Translations under genes and position numbers: made by a program
Source of the DNA: CAYVVD01 sp964454975
GTDB lineage: Bacteria > Bacteroidota > Ignavibacteria > Kapaibacteriales > UBA2268
DNA length: 64,000 nucleotides
NCBI GenBank assembly: GCA_964454975.1
Contig: CAYVVD010000015.1
Location: 1 to 64,000 of the forward strand
Direction of reading: 5' to 3'
Notes under the pieces: generated by a model
Databases searched by the model: none
Told to the model about the DNA's origin: nothing
Seen by the model: the letters and a program-made list of their open reading frames with translations, nothing else
Part shown: piece by piece, positions 18,297 to 29,000 of the stretch
Position numbering within the stretch: position 1 is the stretch's first letter
How the letters are laid out: each line of letters starts with the position of its first letter

Positions 18297-21200
18297 ATGA
18301 ATGCTAAAAATCGAATTTCCATCTTGGGAATAGTACTGGCTGTGATGCTGGTATTTGCCAATTTGGACGCACTGGCAGTCAGTTACTCTTCAAATCTCTC
18401 AGGTTCTTCGGGTAACTGGAATGATTCATCAACATGGACACCTGCCGGTATTCCAACCGATGCAGATGACGTAACTATCACTGCGGGAGACACAGTGGTA
18501 GTGACAAATACTTCGGGCAGCCCCGCCGAAGTGGATAACCTTACCGTTGGCGGTGTACTCAGGCCCGATATAGGAACCAGGTACATTGAAGTTTACGGCG
18601 ACCTCCTTGTTAGTTTGGGCGGTGAAGTCCATTACAGTTTCAGTTCGGGGCGCCTGAACTGGACATTCTTTGCTAATGACGGCACCGAAACTATCCGGAA
18701 CAACAATATGGTAACACCTACAGAAGCAGAAGCTGACCTCTGCCAGTTCAACGATGTTACTATAGCAGGAACAATGAAATCACACAGCGGTGATGAAGGT
18801 TCGTTTACAGTGTTTGGAGACTGGACTGTTAACGGTCTTGGCGATTGGGAATCACAGGGTGGTTCTATAATCTATTTCAGCAACTCGGCAGCAAAAACAA
18901 TTTCAAATGCTGCTTCATGTGTGTTCGAGAGTATCTATGTTATAGATAACTCAACTGTTAACACAAGTGCTGAACTTACTGTCAACGACGACCTTAACAT
19001 TGAAAGCGGTTCGGCATTGAACGTATCTACAGCGCTGGGTATATTAACAATAGGTACAGACGGTGGTACAAGTACAATCACATCTGACGGAACTTTCACA
19101 ATCGGTTCATCCTCTGAATTGGTTGTTGACGGCACAACCGAACTTGCAACCGACCTTAATGGTATATCCGGCCAAATTACAGTAAACGCTGGCGAAACTT
19201 TTGACCTTAGTACTTACGACCTGAACGGAACGGGTGCAATCACAACAGGTTCAGGCTCAACATTAATATTGGAAAATTCAAATGGTGTTGCAGGCGCAAT
19301 TCTTCTAACCGGAAGCAATTCCCTGAACAATAACACTAATTATACATTTGAAGGAACATCCACAACCGGCTTTGCAGGGCTGAGTATTACCCAGGTGGGG
19401 AATCTTGTGATAGGCGCAGGCACTGGCAGTGCAAGCCTCAGCACCAGCGAATCCTTCCAGGTGAACGGTGATTTCACTGTTACAGTTACAGCTGGAACAA
19501 ACCAGTTTACTGCTGCTTCCGGTACAATTACTTTCGCAGGAAGTGGCAAAAGTATTAACAACGCAGAAGCAACTGCATCACAATGCGATTTTAACAGCAT
19601 TGATTTTGCAACTGGTTCTTCATATACACAAACCGGCGCTACCGGATTTACAATCGGGGGTGATTTGACAACAACAGGTACAGGTTCATTCGTGCCTGCA
19701 AGCGCCACAACATGCTCTATAACCTTCGATGGTACATCAACCCTTACTAACAATGGTACATTAACACCATCGCAGTGGACAATAACCGGTGAATTTACTC
19801 TTGGTTCTGATTTAACATTCGCAGATGTTGGCGGTGCAACCGGTGACCTTACATTGAATGGAGCCAGCGCATTTATTGACGCCGCTGATAACGATTTTGA
19901 CCTTTCAGGAACTGATCCAAGCCTGACTCTTACTGCAGGAACATTTAAAACTTCTGATGCAGCAGGTGTTGCAGGAAACTTCACAAACCTGGATGCTAAT
20001 ACTGAACTGGTTGTTGCAGCTACAATTAATTATGAATATTATGGCTCGGCACCAACTACTTTGGGCTGGACATTTGCTAATATTTCAGGTGCAGGCCAGT
20101 CTGGCAATACAGATATCAATGCTGCTGCCGATGTAACAATTGGAGGTAGCTGTAATATAATTTCAACAGGCACTACAAACGCCATTACAAGAACCCTTTC
20201 GGGAGACCTCACTGTAGATGGTACTGCAACATTAATATTGCCATATTCAACAACCGATGACCTGCTCGCATTCAACGGAACATGTGCCATAGCAGTTAAC
20301 TCTACAACTGACCCGGCGCTGACGTTCAACTACTTAACAATAGCAGGCGGCACGGTAACTTCTTCAGCAGATTATTCAATTGTTGGTATTCTTGTCCGCT
20401 CAGGCGGTACATTTACCAACACTAATAACATAGTAACACTAACCCCAGGCGCCAGCATGGACTCTCCGCAGGGTACAAGCATCACATTTAATGACTTAAA
20501 TGTAACAGGTGCAAATAATATTGCGCCGACAACGGGTACTACAATTTCAGTTACAGGCGACCTTGTGAAAGATGATGCGGGCACTCTGGACTTCAGTGGA
20601 GGTGCAAACACGGTAACATTCGACGGTGCAAGCACATTATACAAAACTAATGATGCCGGCGACGTTACATTCTTTGATGTAACTGTTTCTGCAAGTAATT
20701 CCTTGAATGCTTCAGCAGCCGGATTAACATCAACAGTAAATGGTATAGACCTTAATACATCACTTGTAGGTGACTTTGATGTAGCTGACGGCGGTACGAT
20801 GACCGTAGCCGGTACATTTACGGCAGCTACAGGCCAGACAGTTGACTTCCTCGATACAGGTACCGGTAGTACAATTGCCGGTGCCGGTACAAAAACTTTC
20901 TACAACCTGGTATTCTCCGGAACAGGAACTCTCGCTTCAGCAGTCAACATGACGGTTGCAAACGACCTTGAAGTAACAGGTACCGGTACATGGACAGCTA
21001 CTGGTGGCACTATCACTATGACCGGTGCTGCGGGAACATTAAACACTTCTACTGCTGTAACTGACCTTACATTAAATACCGGTAACCTAACAATTGATAA
21101 TGGTGCTGTAATAACATTCACAGGAAATGGTATTACTGCAACAGGTGCTGCAACAGTTACGGTAGCAGCAGGCGGTAAAGCAATAATGAATGATTCGCCG

Positions 21201-24200
21201 ACTATTGACGGTACTGGTGTATTTACATCCGCGGCAGGTTCAACACTTGAATTTGGTACAAGTGCCGATGTTGGCCTCGATGATGTTCTCGACTTTGCCA
21301 CATTGACAGAAACTGTTACCGCAGGAACAGACATTATCATCGGAGCGGCAGTAACGGATGCCGGCCTTGATGTTGCAACAGTTACAGGTCTTGGAAATCC
21401 GGATGATATCACAATAGATGCTACCGGTCTCACAGACATGGGTGGCGCTGTATTAACATTCTCCGGGAACCTTGTTGTTTCAGGAGCCGCTGATTATACA
21501 GAAGGAACAGCTTGTACTGTAACAATGTCCGGTACCGGAAAAACAATTACAAACAGTGGTACATTATCATTCGATAAGCTTGTAATCACTGGAACAATTT
21601 CAACAAGCAGCAGCTTTATTCTAAATAATGTTTCAACAGGTGGTAACCTGATAAATGTTTCAGCCGGCTCATTCACAGCCAGCGATGGAACAGTTACCCT
21701 TGAGGGCGATGGAGCAATTGCAAACTCAGCTACCTTAACATTTAATAATTTGACAGTTGACGGTGCAGACGTTACTACAACAGCCGACTTCACAATTGCA
21801 GGCGATGTTGTAATTACAAATGCAGGCGACCTTCTTGAAGCCACAGCAGGAGAAATTACACTAAGCGATGGAACCGGAACTATTACAACTGCTGCTGATT
21901 TCGCGACAGGTACAGCGGGTCTTGGATTCTTCGATGTAGATGTTACCGGATCCTATACTCAGGCAGGCGCTCACGAGATTATGTTCGATGGCGACCTGAC
22001 CGTTTCCGGCTCGATGACATTTGCAGCAACCTCTGAAGCTCATTTCAGCGGTGCTGCTTCTACAATCACAAATAACGGTACTCTTGTATTTGGTTCAATC
22101 GAATTTGATGCTTCGGCAACCGGTGCCGGAACAGCAACCGGTTTTGAAGTAGCAACAAACTGGACGATGGGAGCTGCCGGTTCGGTATTTACAGCAACCG
22201 GAGGCGAGATTGAGCTCAGCGGAACAGGAAATATGACAACTGCCGCAAACAACAATCTTGCATTTAACGACCTGAGTGTAACAGGTACAATCACTCATGT
22301 AGGCGACCATGTTTGGGATATTAATGGTGATTTCGATGTTACAGGTTCATACGATGCAAACCAGTTGGGTACTCTTAATTTAGATGCAGGTACAACACAG
22401 GAAATATCAGTATCTTCGCCGCTGATTCTCAATAACCTGACTGTAGGAGCAAATACAAAACTTGAAACCAGCTCAGATATTACAGTTGAAGGTGTATTGA
22501 CTCTTTCAGCAGCAACCAGCTCGCTGGATGCTTCCGGTGGCGGTACATTCACATTTACAGATGCAAGTGCGGCAACAACTGTAATAGCACTTTCTACAAC
22601 ATCGGCCTCATCTGTTAAATTCTACAGTATTGTCGCGAATTCAACAAACAACATGAACATTACATCCGGCAAAAGTTTCCAGCTTTATGGCGACCTTACA
22701 AATTCAAATACCGGAGACTTTGATATTGAAAACGCGGGTACAGGCAAGGTAACTATGCTTGGAACCGACGAACAAACAATTACAGTTTCAAGTACAGGTA
22801 CTATCGAAATATATGACCTGACTCTTAATAATTCCAACGGTGCATCACTTGCCGGCGACATAGCAGATGATGAACTCCTCATTACTGGTACCTTAAGGTT
22901 GCAGGATGGCGATATAGACCTCAACGGCAACAATATCCTGACAATTGACAATTCAGGTACTGCCAGGCTTAGTGAAACACCCGGTAATACCGTTCTTAAT
23001 AGCGGAACTGAAACAAGTACCGGGTATGTAGCAGTTAGAACATACGCACCGGGTGGAGCAATCACTAACGAAAACGTTGGTGGCCTTGGAGCCAAACTTA
23101 CTACAAGCGCAGACCCGGGTAACGTAACTGTTAAGAGATACCATATTCCAAGGACAGTCGGTGGTGATGACGGTATCAGCCGTTACTACTCAATTACTAC
23201 TTCAGGCTCAGGCCTTGATGCTACACTCACATTCCTGTATGATGAAAGTGAGTTAAACAGCCTGACAGAGTCAGAACTCGAACTCCTCAGGGCTGACGAT
23301 GAAACAGGCCCATGGACATTAGACGATGGCGTAACAAAGGACGCCGCAAACAATCTGCTGAGGCTGACAGGCATTGATCAATTCACTGCTGCTTATGAAT
23401 TCTGGACAGCAGGAGTACCATCAATAGTAACAGCAACTTCACTCACCAAGGGACTTGCAAGCTCACCTCTCACAGCAGGTACGCTGAACCAGGGTATTTA
23501 CGGCTTGCAGCTGACTACAACGAGTGGCGAAGTTACATTGACTGACCTGACTATTGCTTTCGAAGAATTCGAAGCAACCGCACAGCTGGACAGCTTAAGG
23601 TTCTGGCTTTCAGAAGACGACGATTTCTCAACATCAGTTGATAATACATATCTCGATGCAGAAACTACACTCGACGGCGTAAACTCTGTTACATTCACAA
23701 GCTTCGCTTCAAGCGTGGTAATTGAACCGGGTATTCCGGTAAACCTCTTCGTTGGCGCTTATGTGAAAACTACAGTAACAACTTCGAACGACAGTATCCA
23801 GGGTATGATTGACCAGGATGATATAACACTTACTGGCGGCGTTATGGAAAGCGTTGCCGATACCGGAACTGCTTACTACTTTGAAGCCGGACTTTCATTC
23901 GGCGAAGTATTTGCAGGCGTTCATGAAAGCCCGCTTACAGCTGGCCAGGATGATGCCCCGATATTTGGCTTCCAGGCAACTTCAACTAGCGCAATTACAG
24001 ACTTCCAGATGTTCGAACTCGACTTTGGAAGCGCTTTCACCGGTAAGGTTGACTGGTCAACTCTAAGGCTCTTCCGCTCTACGGATGGCGTTTATACAGC
24101 AGGAAGCGAAACTGAAGTGACAGTTTCACTTGATTCATTAAATACAACAACAGTCAAGTTTGATTTCAGTGCAGACCAGCAGGCATTAAATACCACAGGC

Positions 24201-25946
24201 TACTTCTACATAACAGTAGATGTTGAAGGTGGTGTAACTGCTTCGACAGCTTCGATAACACCGACAATTCTACATTCAACCATGGATGCTGTAAGCGCAG
24301 GCCCTAGATTCCTCGACATTGACGGAAACGACGCAACAGTGCTTACAAGCTTCACTTATGACTTTATCGAAGCAAGTGTAACAATCGCTGATTATAACGG
24401 CGCAAATGATGTTCCGGCAGGAAATCTCGGACAGGGGGTAAGAAACAGTTCAATCTACGCATTCGTAGTTGAACCTGAATCCGGAACAACATTCACTTTC
24501 GACAGCCTTGTTGCAACAGTAATGCTCGACGGAGATGCAGTAGCAGGAGACTTTTCAAATTACAAACTATGGTACGATGCTAACCTGAATGGCTTCGGTG
24601 ACGCAGGCGAACAGATATCATCGGGAACCTACAATACTGCACTAAGCCAAGGCAACCTTACATTTGGCCTTTCAACAGCACAGTCATTCAGCGCCGACAG
24701 GCAGTTCCTGATTACAACAAACGTATCAAGCTCTGCAACTGTTGACGGTACAATACAGATTGAAATCAAAGAGAAATCATACTTCAAAAACGGTTCGATT
24801 CCTCCTGCAGCCAAGTTCCTGAATGCAGGCCCATACACCGGCAATATCATGACAGTTAAGGCTCCGGGTGCTGCAAGCCAGCTCGAGATAATTCCTTCAG
24901 AACTGGTTGTAGAAACAGGAAGTTCGCTCAGCTTTGCTGTTAGGGCTTTGGATGCAAGTGGTATTCCGGCAAACATCACAGGTGGTAACAAAACAATTAC
25001 CATCAACGATGTAAGTGGTTCAACCACACTCGGAACAACAACCGGAACATTAATTAACGGTTCCAACTATATCAGCATTACGTCAACACTAACAAATGCT
25101 GCAGGAACAACAACTGAGAATATATATGCCAGCACTACAGGCCTTACAAACGATACAACCGCAAACATCACAATTCTGACAGATGCTTCGGGTATTGGCA
25201 CACCAAGCCTTACTCTCGGTTCTGCAACAGCTACAACATTTGTGATTTCAGGTATTTCGGCAGGCTCAGGTGCAGGACGCTTAATAGTAGTAAAAGCAAT
25301 TACACCGCCGGCAGATCCGACCGATGGTACAACGTACTCAGGCCAGAATAACCTGGCGAACTCAACTGCTGCAAACCAGCAGACAGACCCGGGTTCTTAT
25401 GTTGTATCGGCAGGCTCTGGAACATCAAACGTAAGTGTTCTCGGACTCGTACCGGGAACCAAGTATTATGTTGAGATATTTGAGTATGCTGGTTCAGGCG
25501 GAACAATAAATTATAACACAACAGCCACTACATTGGCATCAATAACAACAACATCTCCTGACACAACCGACCCGTTCGGCAGCCACTCTACATTTGCAAC
25601 AGCATCTAACGTTGTTGTAAATACAAACGTGAGCGGTGCAATAGACGTAAGCGGACAGGAAGATTATTTCAGGTTCAATGTACCGGCAGGCAAGACAAAC
25701 ATCAGGATAAGGCTTACCGGCCTTCCGGCAAATTATAGCCTCGACCTTTATGATTCTGCACAGAATCTGCTAAGGACAACAGCTATTGCCGGAACAACAA
25801 GCGAAACGATAATCATCAACGACTTAACGGCAGGCGGGCCTTACTACATTAAAGTTTACGGCGCAGACAGCAGCCAGTTCAGCTCAAGCTCTTATACACT
25901 AAGGGTAGAAGTTTCTGGAGACGAATTCCTGTCGCACACAAATTAA
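18297..25946 (+). CDS. Giant exported beta-strand-repeat protein with C-terminal PPC domain
   Basis: A 2549-residue exported protein: signal peptide about residues 1-27, then SGNWNDSSTWTPAGIPTDAD, a common opening in Bacteroidota surface proteins. Residues about 80-1600 are low-complexity G/T/S/A-rich beta repeats of roughly 60-70 residues (recurrent pattern 'F..L.V.G..T....F.I.G.L..'), likely a long beta-helix. A small threonine-rich link leads to three related blocks of about 120 residues (around 1715, 1870 and 2025; compare SPLTAGTLNQGIYGLQ with SPLTAGQDDAPIFGFQ). A fibronectin-III-like part (about 2300-2418) and a pre-peptidase C-terminal domain (GQEDYFRFNVPAGK, about 2425-2549) follow. 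No T9SS sorting domain is evident at the end. Probably a surface adhesin or structural layer protein, co-transcribed with the next gene 84 bp away. Confidence 0.85.
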   Translation: MNAKNRISILGIVLAVMLVFANLDALAVSYSSNLSGSSGNWNDSSTWTPAGIPTDADDVTITAGDTVVVTNTSGSPAEVDNLTVGGVLRPDIGTRYIEVYGDLLVSLGGEVHYSFSSGRLNWTFFANDGTETIRNNNMVTPTEAEADLCQFNDVTIAGTMKSHSGDEGSFTVFGDWTVNGLGDWESQGGSIIYFSNSAAKTISNAASCVFESIYVIDNSTVNTSAELTVNDDLNIESGSALNVSTALGILTIGTDGGTSTITSDGTFTIGSSSELVVDGTTELATDLNGISGQITVNAGETFDLSTYDLNGTGAITTGSGSTLILENSNGVAGAILLTGSNSLNNNTNYTFEGTSTTGFAGLSITQVGNLVIGAGTGSASLSTSESFQVNGDFTVTVTAGTNQFTAASGTITFAGSGKSINNAEATASQCDFNSIDFATGSSYTQTGATGFTIGGDLTTTGTGSFVPASATTCSITFDGTSTLTNNGTLTPSQWTITGEFTLGSDLTFADVGGATGDLTLNGASAFIDAADNDFDLSGTDPSLTLTAGTFKTSDAAGVAGNFTNLDANTELVVAATINYEYYGSAPTTLGWTFANISGAGQSGNTDINAAADVTIGGSCNIISTGTTNAITRTLSGDLTVDGTATLILPYSTTDDLLAFNGTCAIAVNSTTDPALTFNYLTIAGGTVTSSADYSIVGILVRSGGTFTNTNNIVTLTPGASMDSPQGTSITFNDLNVTGANNIAPTTGTTISVTGDLVKDDAGTLDFSGGANTVTFDGASTLYKTNDAGDVTFFDVTVSASNSLNASAAGLTSTVNGIDLNTSLVGDFDVADGGTMTVAGTFTAATGQTVDFLDTGTGSTIAGAGTKTFYNLVFSGTGTLASAVNMTVANDLEVTGTGTWTATGGTITMTGAAGTLNTSTAVTDLTLNTGNLTIDNGAVITFTGNGITATGAATVTVAAGGKAIMNDSPTIDGTGVFTSAAGSTLEFGTSADVGLDDVLDFATLTETVTAGTDIIIGAAVTDAGLDVATVTGLGNPDDITIDATGLTDMGGAVLTFSGNLVVSGAADYTEGTACTVTMSGTGKTITNSGTLSFDKLVITGTISTSSSFILNNVSTGGNLINVSAGSFTASDGTVTLEGDGAIANSATLTFNNLTVDGADVTTTADFTIAGDVVITNAGDLLEATAGEITLSDGTGTITTAADFATGTAGLGFFDVDVTGSYTQAGAHEIMFDGDLTVSGSMTFAATSEAHFSGAASTITNNGTLVFGSIEFDASATGAGTATGFEVATNWTMGAAGSVFTATGGEIELSGTGNMTTAANNNLAFNDLSVTGTITHVGDHVWDINGDFDVTGSYDANQLGTLNLDAGTTQEISVSSPLILNNLTVGANTKLETSSDITVEGVLTLSAATSSLDASGGGTFTFTDASAATTVIALSTTSASSVKFYSIVANSTNNMNITSGKSFQLYGDLTNSNTGDFDIENAGTGKVTMLGTDEQTITVSSTGTIEIYDLTLNNSNGASLAGDIADDELLITGTLRLQDGDIDLNGNNILTIDNSGTARLSETPGNTVLNSGTETSTGYVAVRTYAPGGAITNENVGGLGAKLTTSADPGNVTVKRYHIPRTVGGDDGISRYYSITTSGSGLDATLTFLYDESELNSLTESELELLRADDETGPWTLDDGVTKDAANNLLRLTGIDQFTAAYEFWTAGVPSIVTATSLTKGLASSPLTAGTLNQGIYGLQLTTTSGEVTLTDLTIAFEEFEATAQLDSLRFWLSEDDDFSTSVDNTYLDAETTLDGVNSVTFTSFASSVVIEPGIPVNLFVGAYVKTTVTTSNDSIQGMIDQDDITLTGGVMESVADTGTAYYFEAGLSFGEVFAGVHESPLTAGQDDAPIFGFQATSTSAITDFQMFELDFGSAFTGKVDWSTLRLFRSTDGVYTAGSETEVTVSLDSLNTTTVKFDFSADQQALNTTGYFYITVDVEGGVTASTASITPTILHSTMDAVSAGPRFLDIDGNDATVLTSFTYDFIEASVTIADYNGANDVPAGNLGQGVRNSSIYAFVVEPESGTTFTFDSLVATVMLDGDAVAGDFSNYKLWYDANLNGFGDAGEQISSGTYNTALSQGNLTFGLSTAQSFSADRQFLITTNVSSSATVDGTIQIEIKEKSYFKNGSIPPAAKFLNAGPYTGNIMTVKAPGAASQLEIIPSELVVETGSSLSFAVRALDASGIPANITGGNKTITINDVSGSTTLGTTTGTLINGSNYISITSTLTNAAGTTTENIYASTTGLTNDTTANITILTDASGIGTPSLTLGSATATTFVISGISAGSGAGRLIVVKAITPPADPTDGTTYSGQNNLANSTAANQQTDPGSYVVSAGSGTSNVSVLGLVPGTKYYVEIFEYAGSGGTINYNTTATTLASITTTSPDTTDPFGSHSTFATASNVVVNTNVSGAIDVSGQEDYFRFNVPAGKTNIRIRLTGLPANYSLDLYDSAQNLLRTTAIAGTTSETIIINDLTAGGPYYIKVYGADSSQFSSSSYTLRVEVSGDEFLSHTN

Positions 25947-26030
25947 CAGGCGCGAGGGGCTGCCCAAGGGCGGTCCCGGCCGATGAATTGAAAATCAAAT
26001 TTTAGTGTTAATAAATCAAGGAAGTAAGAA

Positions 26031-29000
26031 ATGAATTTCCAAGAATCCATCAAAGCAAAGCTCAACCGGGGAGGGCGCCTGATCCTGGTGGCGGTGGCAG
26101 CTTTTGTAATGCTTGCAGCAGAAGTCTTTGCTCAGGATTACGAAATCTCCCTGAATCAGCGCCGAATGGGCGATAAGATAGGCGTTGAGGTGTGGATAAA
26201 ATCCCTCAACAGCGGCGCTCCGAAGCTTGGTAATACTTCGGTTGCCGTAACTTACGACACAACCTACTTATCACCAACTGACAAAGCTACATATGACTTT
26301 GCAGCGTCAGACTCGGTCAACTACGACGTTACCGGCTCTGACCCATACACAACTTTAGCCTCACCGTTTGACAATACAAACGGTTATGGCGAACTGAAGG
26401 CACAGGCAGCAAATATCGGCAGTGTTTTCACATATCAGCTTGATATTGCTATCCAGGTCGGTTCAACCGACGGTATGGTTCCTTCGGAAGATGGCAGGGG
26501 AAGCCTTATCGGCAGATTACAGTTTGATATCAGGAACCATGATGATATTGATAACAATACTTTAACTGGTATTGAAATCAATACATCCACTCTTGTAGGC
26601 GATCTGAGGATATTTGATATTGACGGTAATGACATGGAAGCAAATACAAACCTGACTCAACCGGGTGACTTTGCAGTACGTGGCATCACAATATTAAATC
26701 CTGACGGCCCTTACGAAGCAGTAAACAGAAACAAAACCTATGATTTCCTCGGCTTTGCCGGTTACCCCGTTTACTTCGAAAGAAGCGGCATGGTTAATCC
26801 CTATCCGGGTGGAACATACGGTTCTAATATACTTGCTTATGCAATAAGTTATTCTGTTAACAACGGTTCAAACTGGTCAGATGATGTAATAAGGGTTGCT
26901 GAAACACGCAAAACATTAAGCGAGCTCACTACAGCTTCAGAAGAAGACTGGCACTATTCGGGTGAACTGGAAACATCAACAGGAACATCAGCCGGATACC
27001 TGGTAAGCCAGGGAGACGGAACACAGCTTCCGGTTGAGTCTTCAAATTATGGTGGCGTTCTTAGAATTATCTGGGATGACGACCCATTCTTCTCGCCACG
27101 CTCGGAAGAAGCCAAGCTCCGCATTTGCCAGCTTGATACAACAAGCAGAAGCGCTGATATTGACAACAGGGATGAAATCGGCGACGAGGTTTGCGGAATC
27201 AGCGACGATACCTTTGTATTATCAAGGCTATTCTTCCTGCAACTCGACGGAGCTTCAAAATACCTTAAAACACGTGACTTTTACAGCAATGCTACTCAGC
27301 TTACTGTAGAAGCATGGGTTAACCTGAATAGCTACGGCGCAGACGGCACAGAACCGGGAATAGTAGCAACAGGCCCCGGAGCTGCTGAAGTAAATGAAGA
27401 AGGCGCATGGATTCTCTACCTTGCTGATGGTAAATATCCGGCATTCCGTTGTCTCGAAATTGAAGGCAGGGGTGAAGACGGTTCAGAATATATCGCCCAG
27501 GTTCAGTCTCCAGATGCGCTGTCAATCACAAGTGACGATTCGCCAATTTCCGATGAACACTCGACAAACTGGCATCACATCGCTGCAACAGTTAGAAACA
27601 ATGTTGTTAAGCTTTATGTTGACGGCGAGTTGATGGCAAGCGAAACAAACACACAGGCAAATAATATCCGTATGGATACAAAAGAGCATCCTGTATGGGT
27701 TGGTGCTAATCCGACCGGTGGCATCGGCAGCGATGACTATCTCCACGCAGGAATAAAGGAAGTACGCGTCTGGAGGAAAGCTCTCGGCCAGGATACTATC
27801 CGCAAGAATATGGCAGGGGTTCTCAATCCTGAAGATGCTGATGACGAAGATATCAGGTCATCACTTGAGCTTTATTACGATTTTGTTGGTACATCATCAG
27901 ACCTTGCAAATGATGCAATACAGAACGGCACAAACCCAATCTGGTGCTTTGATGACCCGGCAATTCTTGCAGAAGCTCTTTCAACAATCACCTTCAGGCC
28001 TGACCGCGCTCACGTCCGACTGACATCGCCTTCAACAGGTTCGGGTGTCTCCAACAGGGAAGATATTAACTTCCCGGTTCGCTGGGCAGCTTATGGCGTT
28101 GGTGATTACACAACATCAGGCTCTGACCTTGTACTTGAATTTAGCAAAGACGGTACAAACTGGGCTCTTGCAATTGATTCCACTACACCCGGCGGACTTC
28201 TTGATGACGTTGAAATCGAAGACCCCGACGGTACAGTTTACTGGGAGCCTTACAAGCATGCAGGTGTTGTAGGAGCTTATAACGAGCTTCAGTCAGTTGA
28301 TCCGACTCTCGGCGCTGTTTATACTAAGAGTGTAACGATGAGAATCAGGGGAACAGAAGCAAACAACCAGGACGATATTACCTATACAACCGACAGCTTC
28401 AATGTTGCTCCGTTTTTCTCTATGAGGAACACAGGTGAATCTATTGTGGTGGTTCCCGGCAGTTCTGCAATGAACGTTACCGGCGGCGCTGCTTTCATAG
28501 AATCATGGATTCGCCCCTACAGGTTCCCGACTACAGATGAAGAATACTTCCCGATCATTAATAAAACAGACAGCTCTGCCAACACAGGGCACTATGCACT
28601 TAACCTACTGCCAACAGGACAGTTGCAGTTCAACCTGACAACAGCAACAGGAGGTGTGCTTACTGCAACAAGCGATTCAAGCAAGCCGATTATCGCCCCA
28701 AATGTTGATGAATTTGACTCTGCATGGATTCATGTGGGTGTATTCATGAACCTTGCAAATGGAAGCGGTACATCCCTGGTTAAATTCTATATTGATGGCA
28801 ACCCGCAATCAGAATCTGAATTTACTGAACAGCTTGGCTCGGATGTTACAGTTAACAGTACTAATGAATTCCCGGTATTTATAGCTTATGAACCGGGCGG
28901 AACAATACTCGATGAAGATGATGAAGAAACTTCACTACCTTCAAAATCATTTATAGGAGAAGTCAAAGGTGTCAGGTTCTGGAACGGCGCTCCGGGAGGA

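Noticed and set aside
19340..24066. Many open frames on both strands inside the 2549-residue gene
   Set aside because: Low-complexity repeat coding keeps the other frames open; none has a credible start or family.
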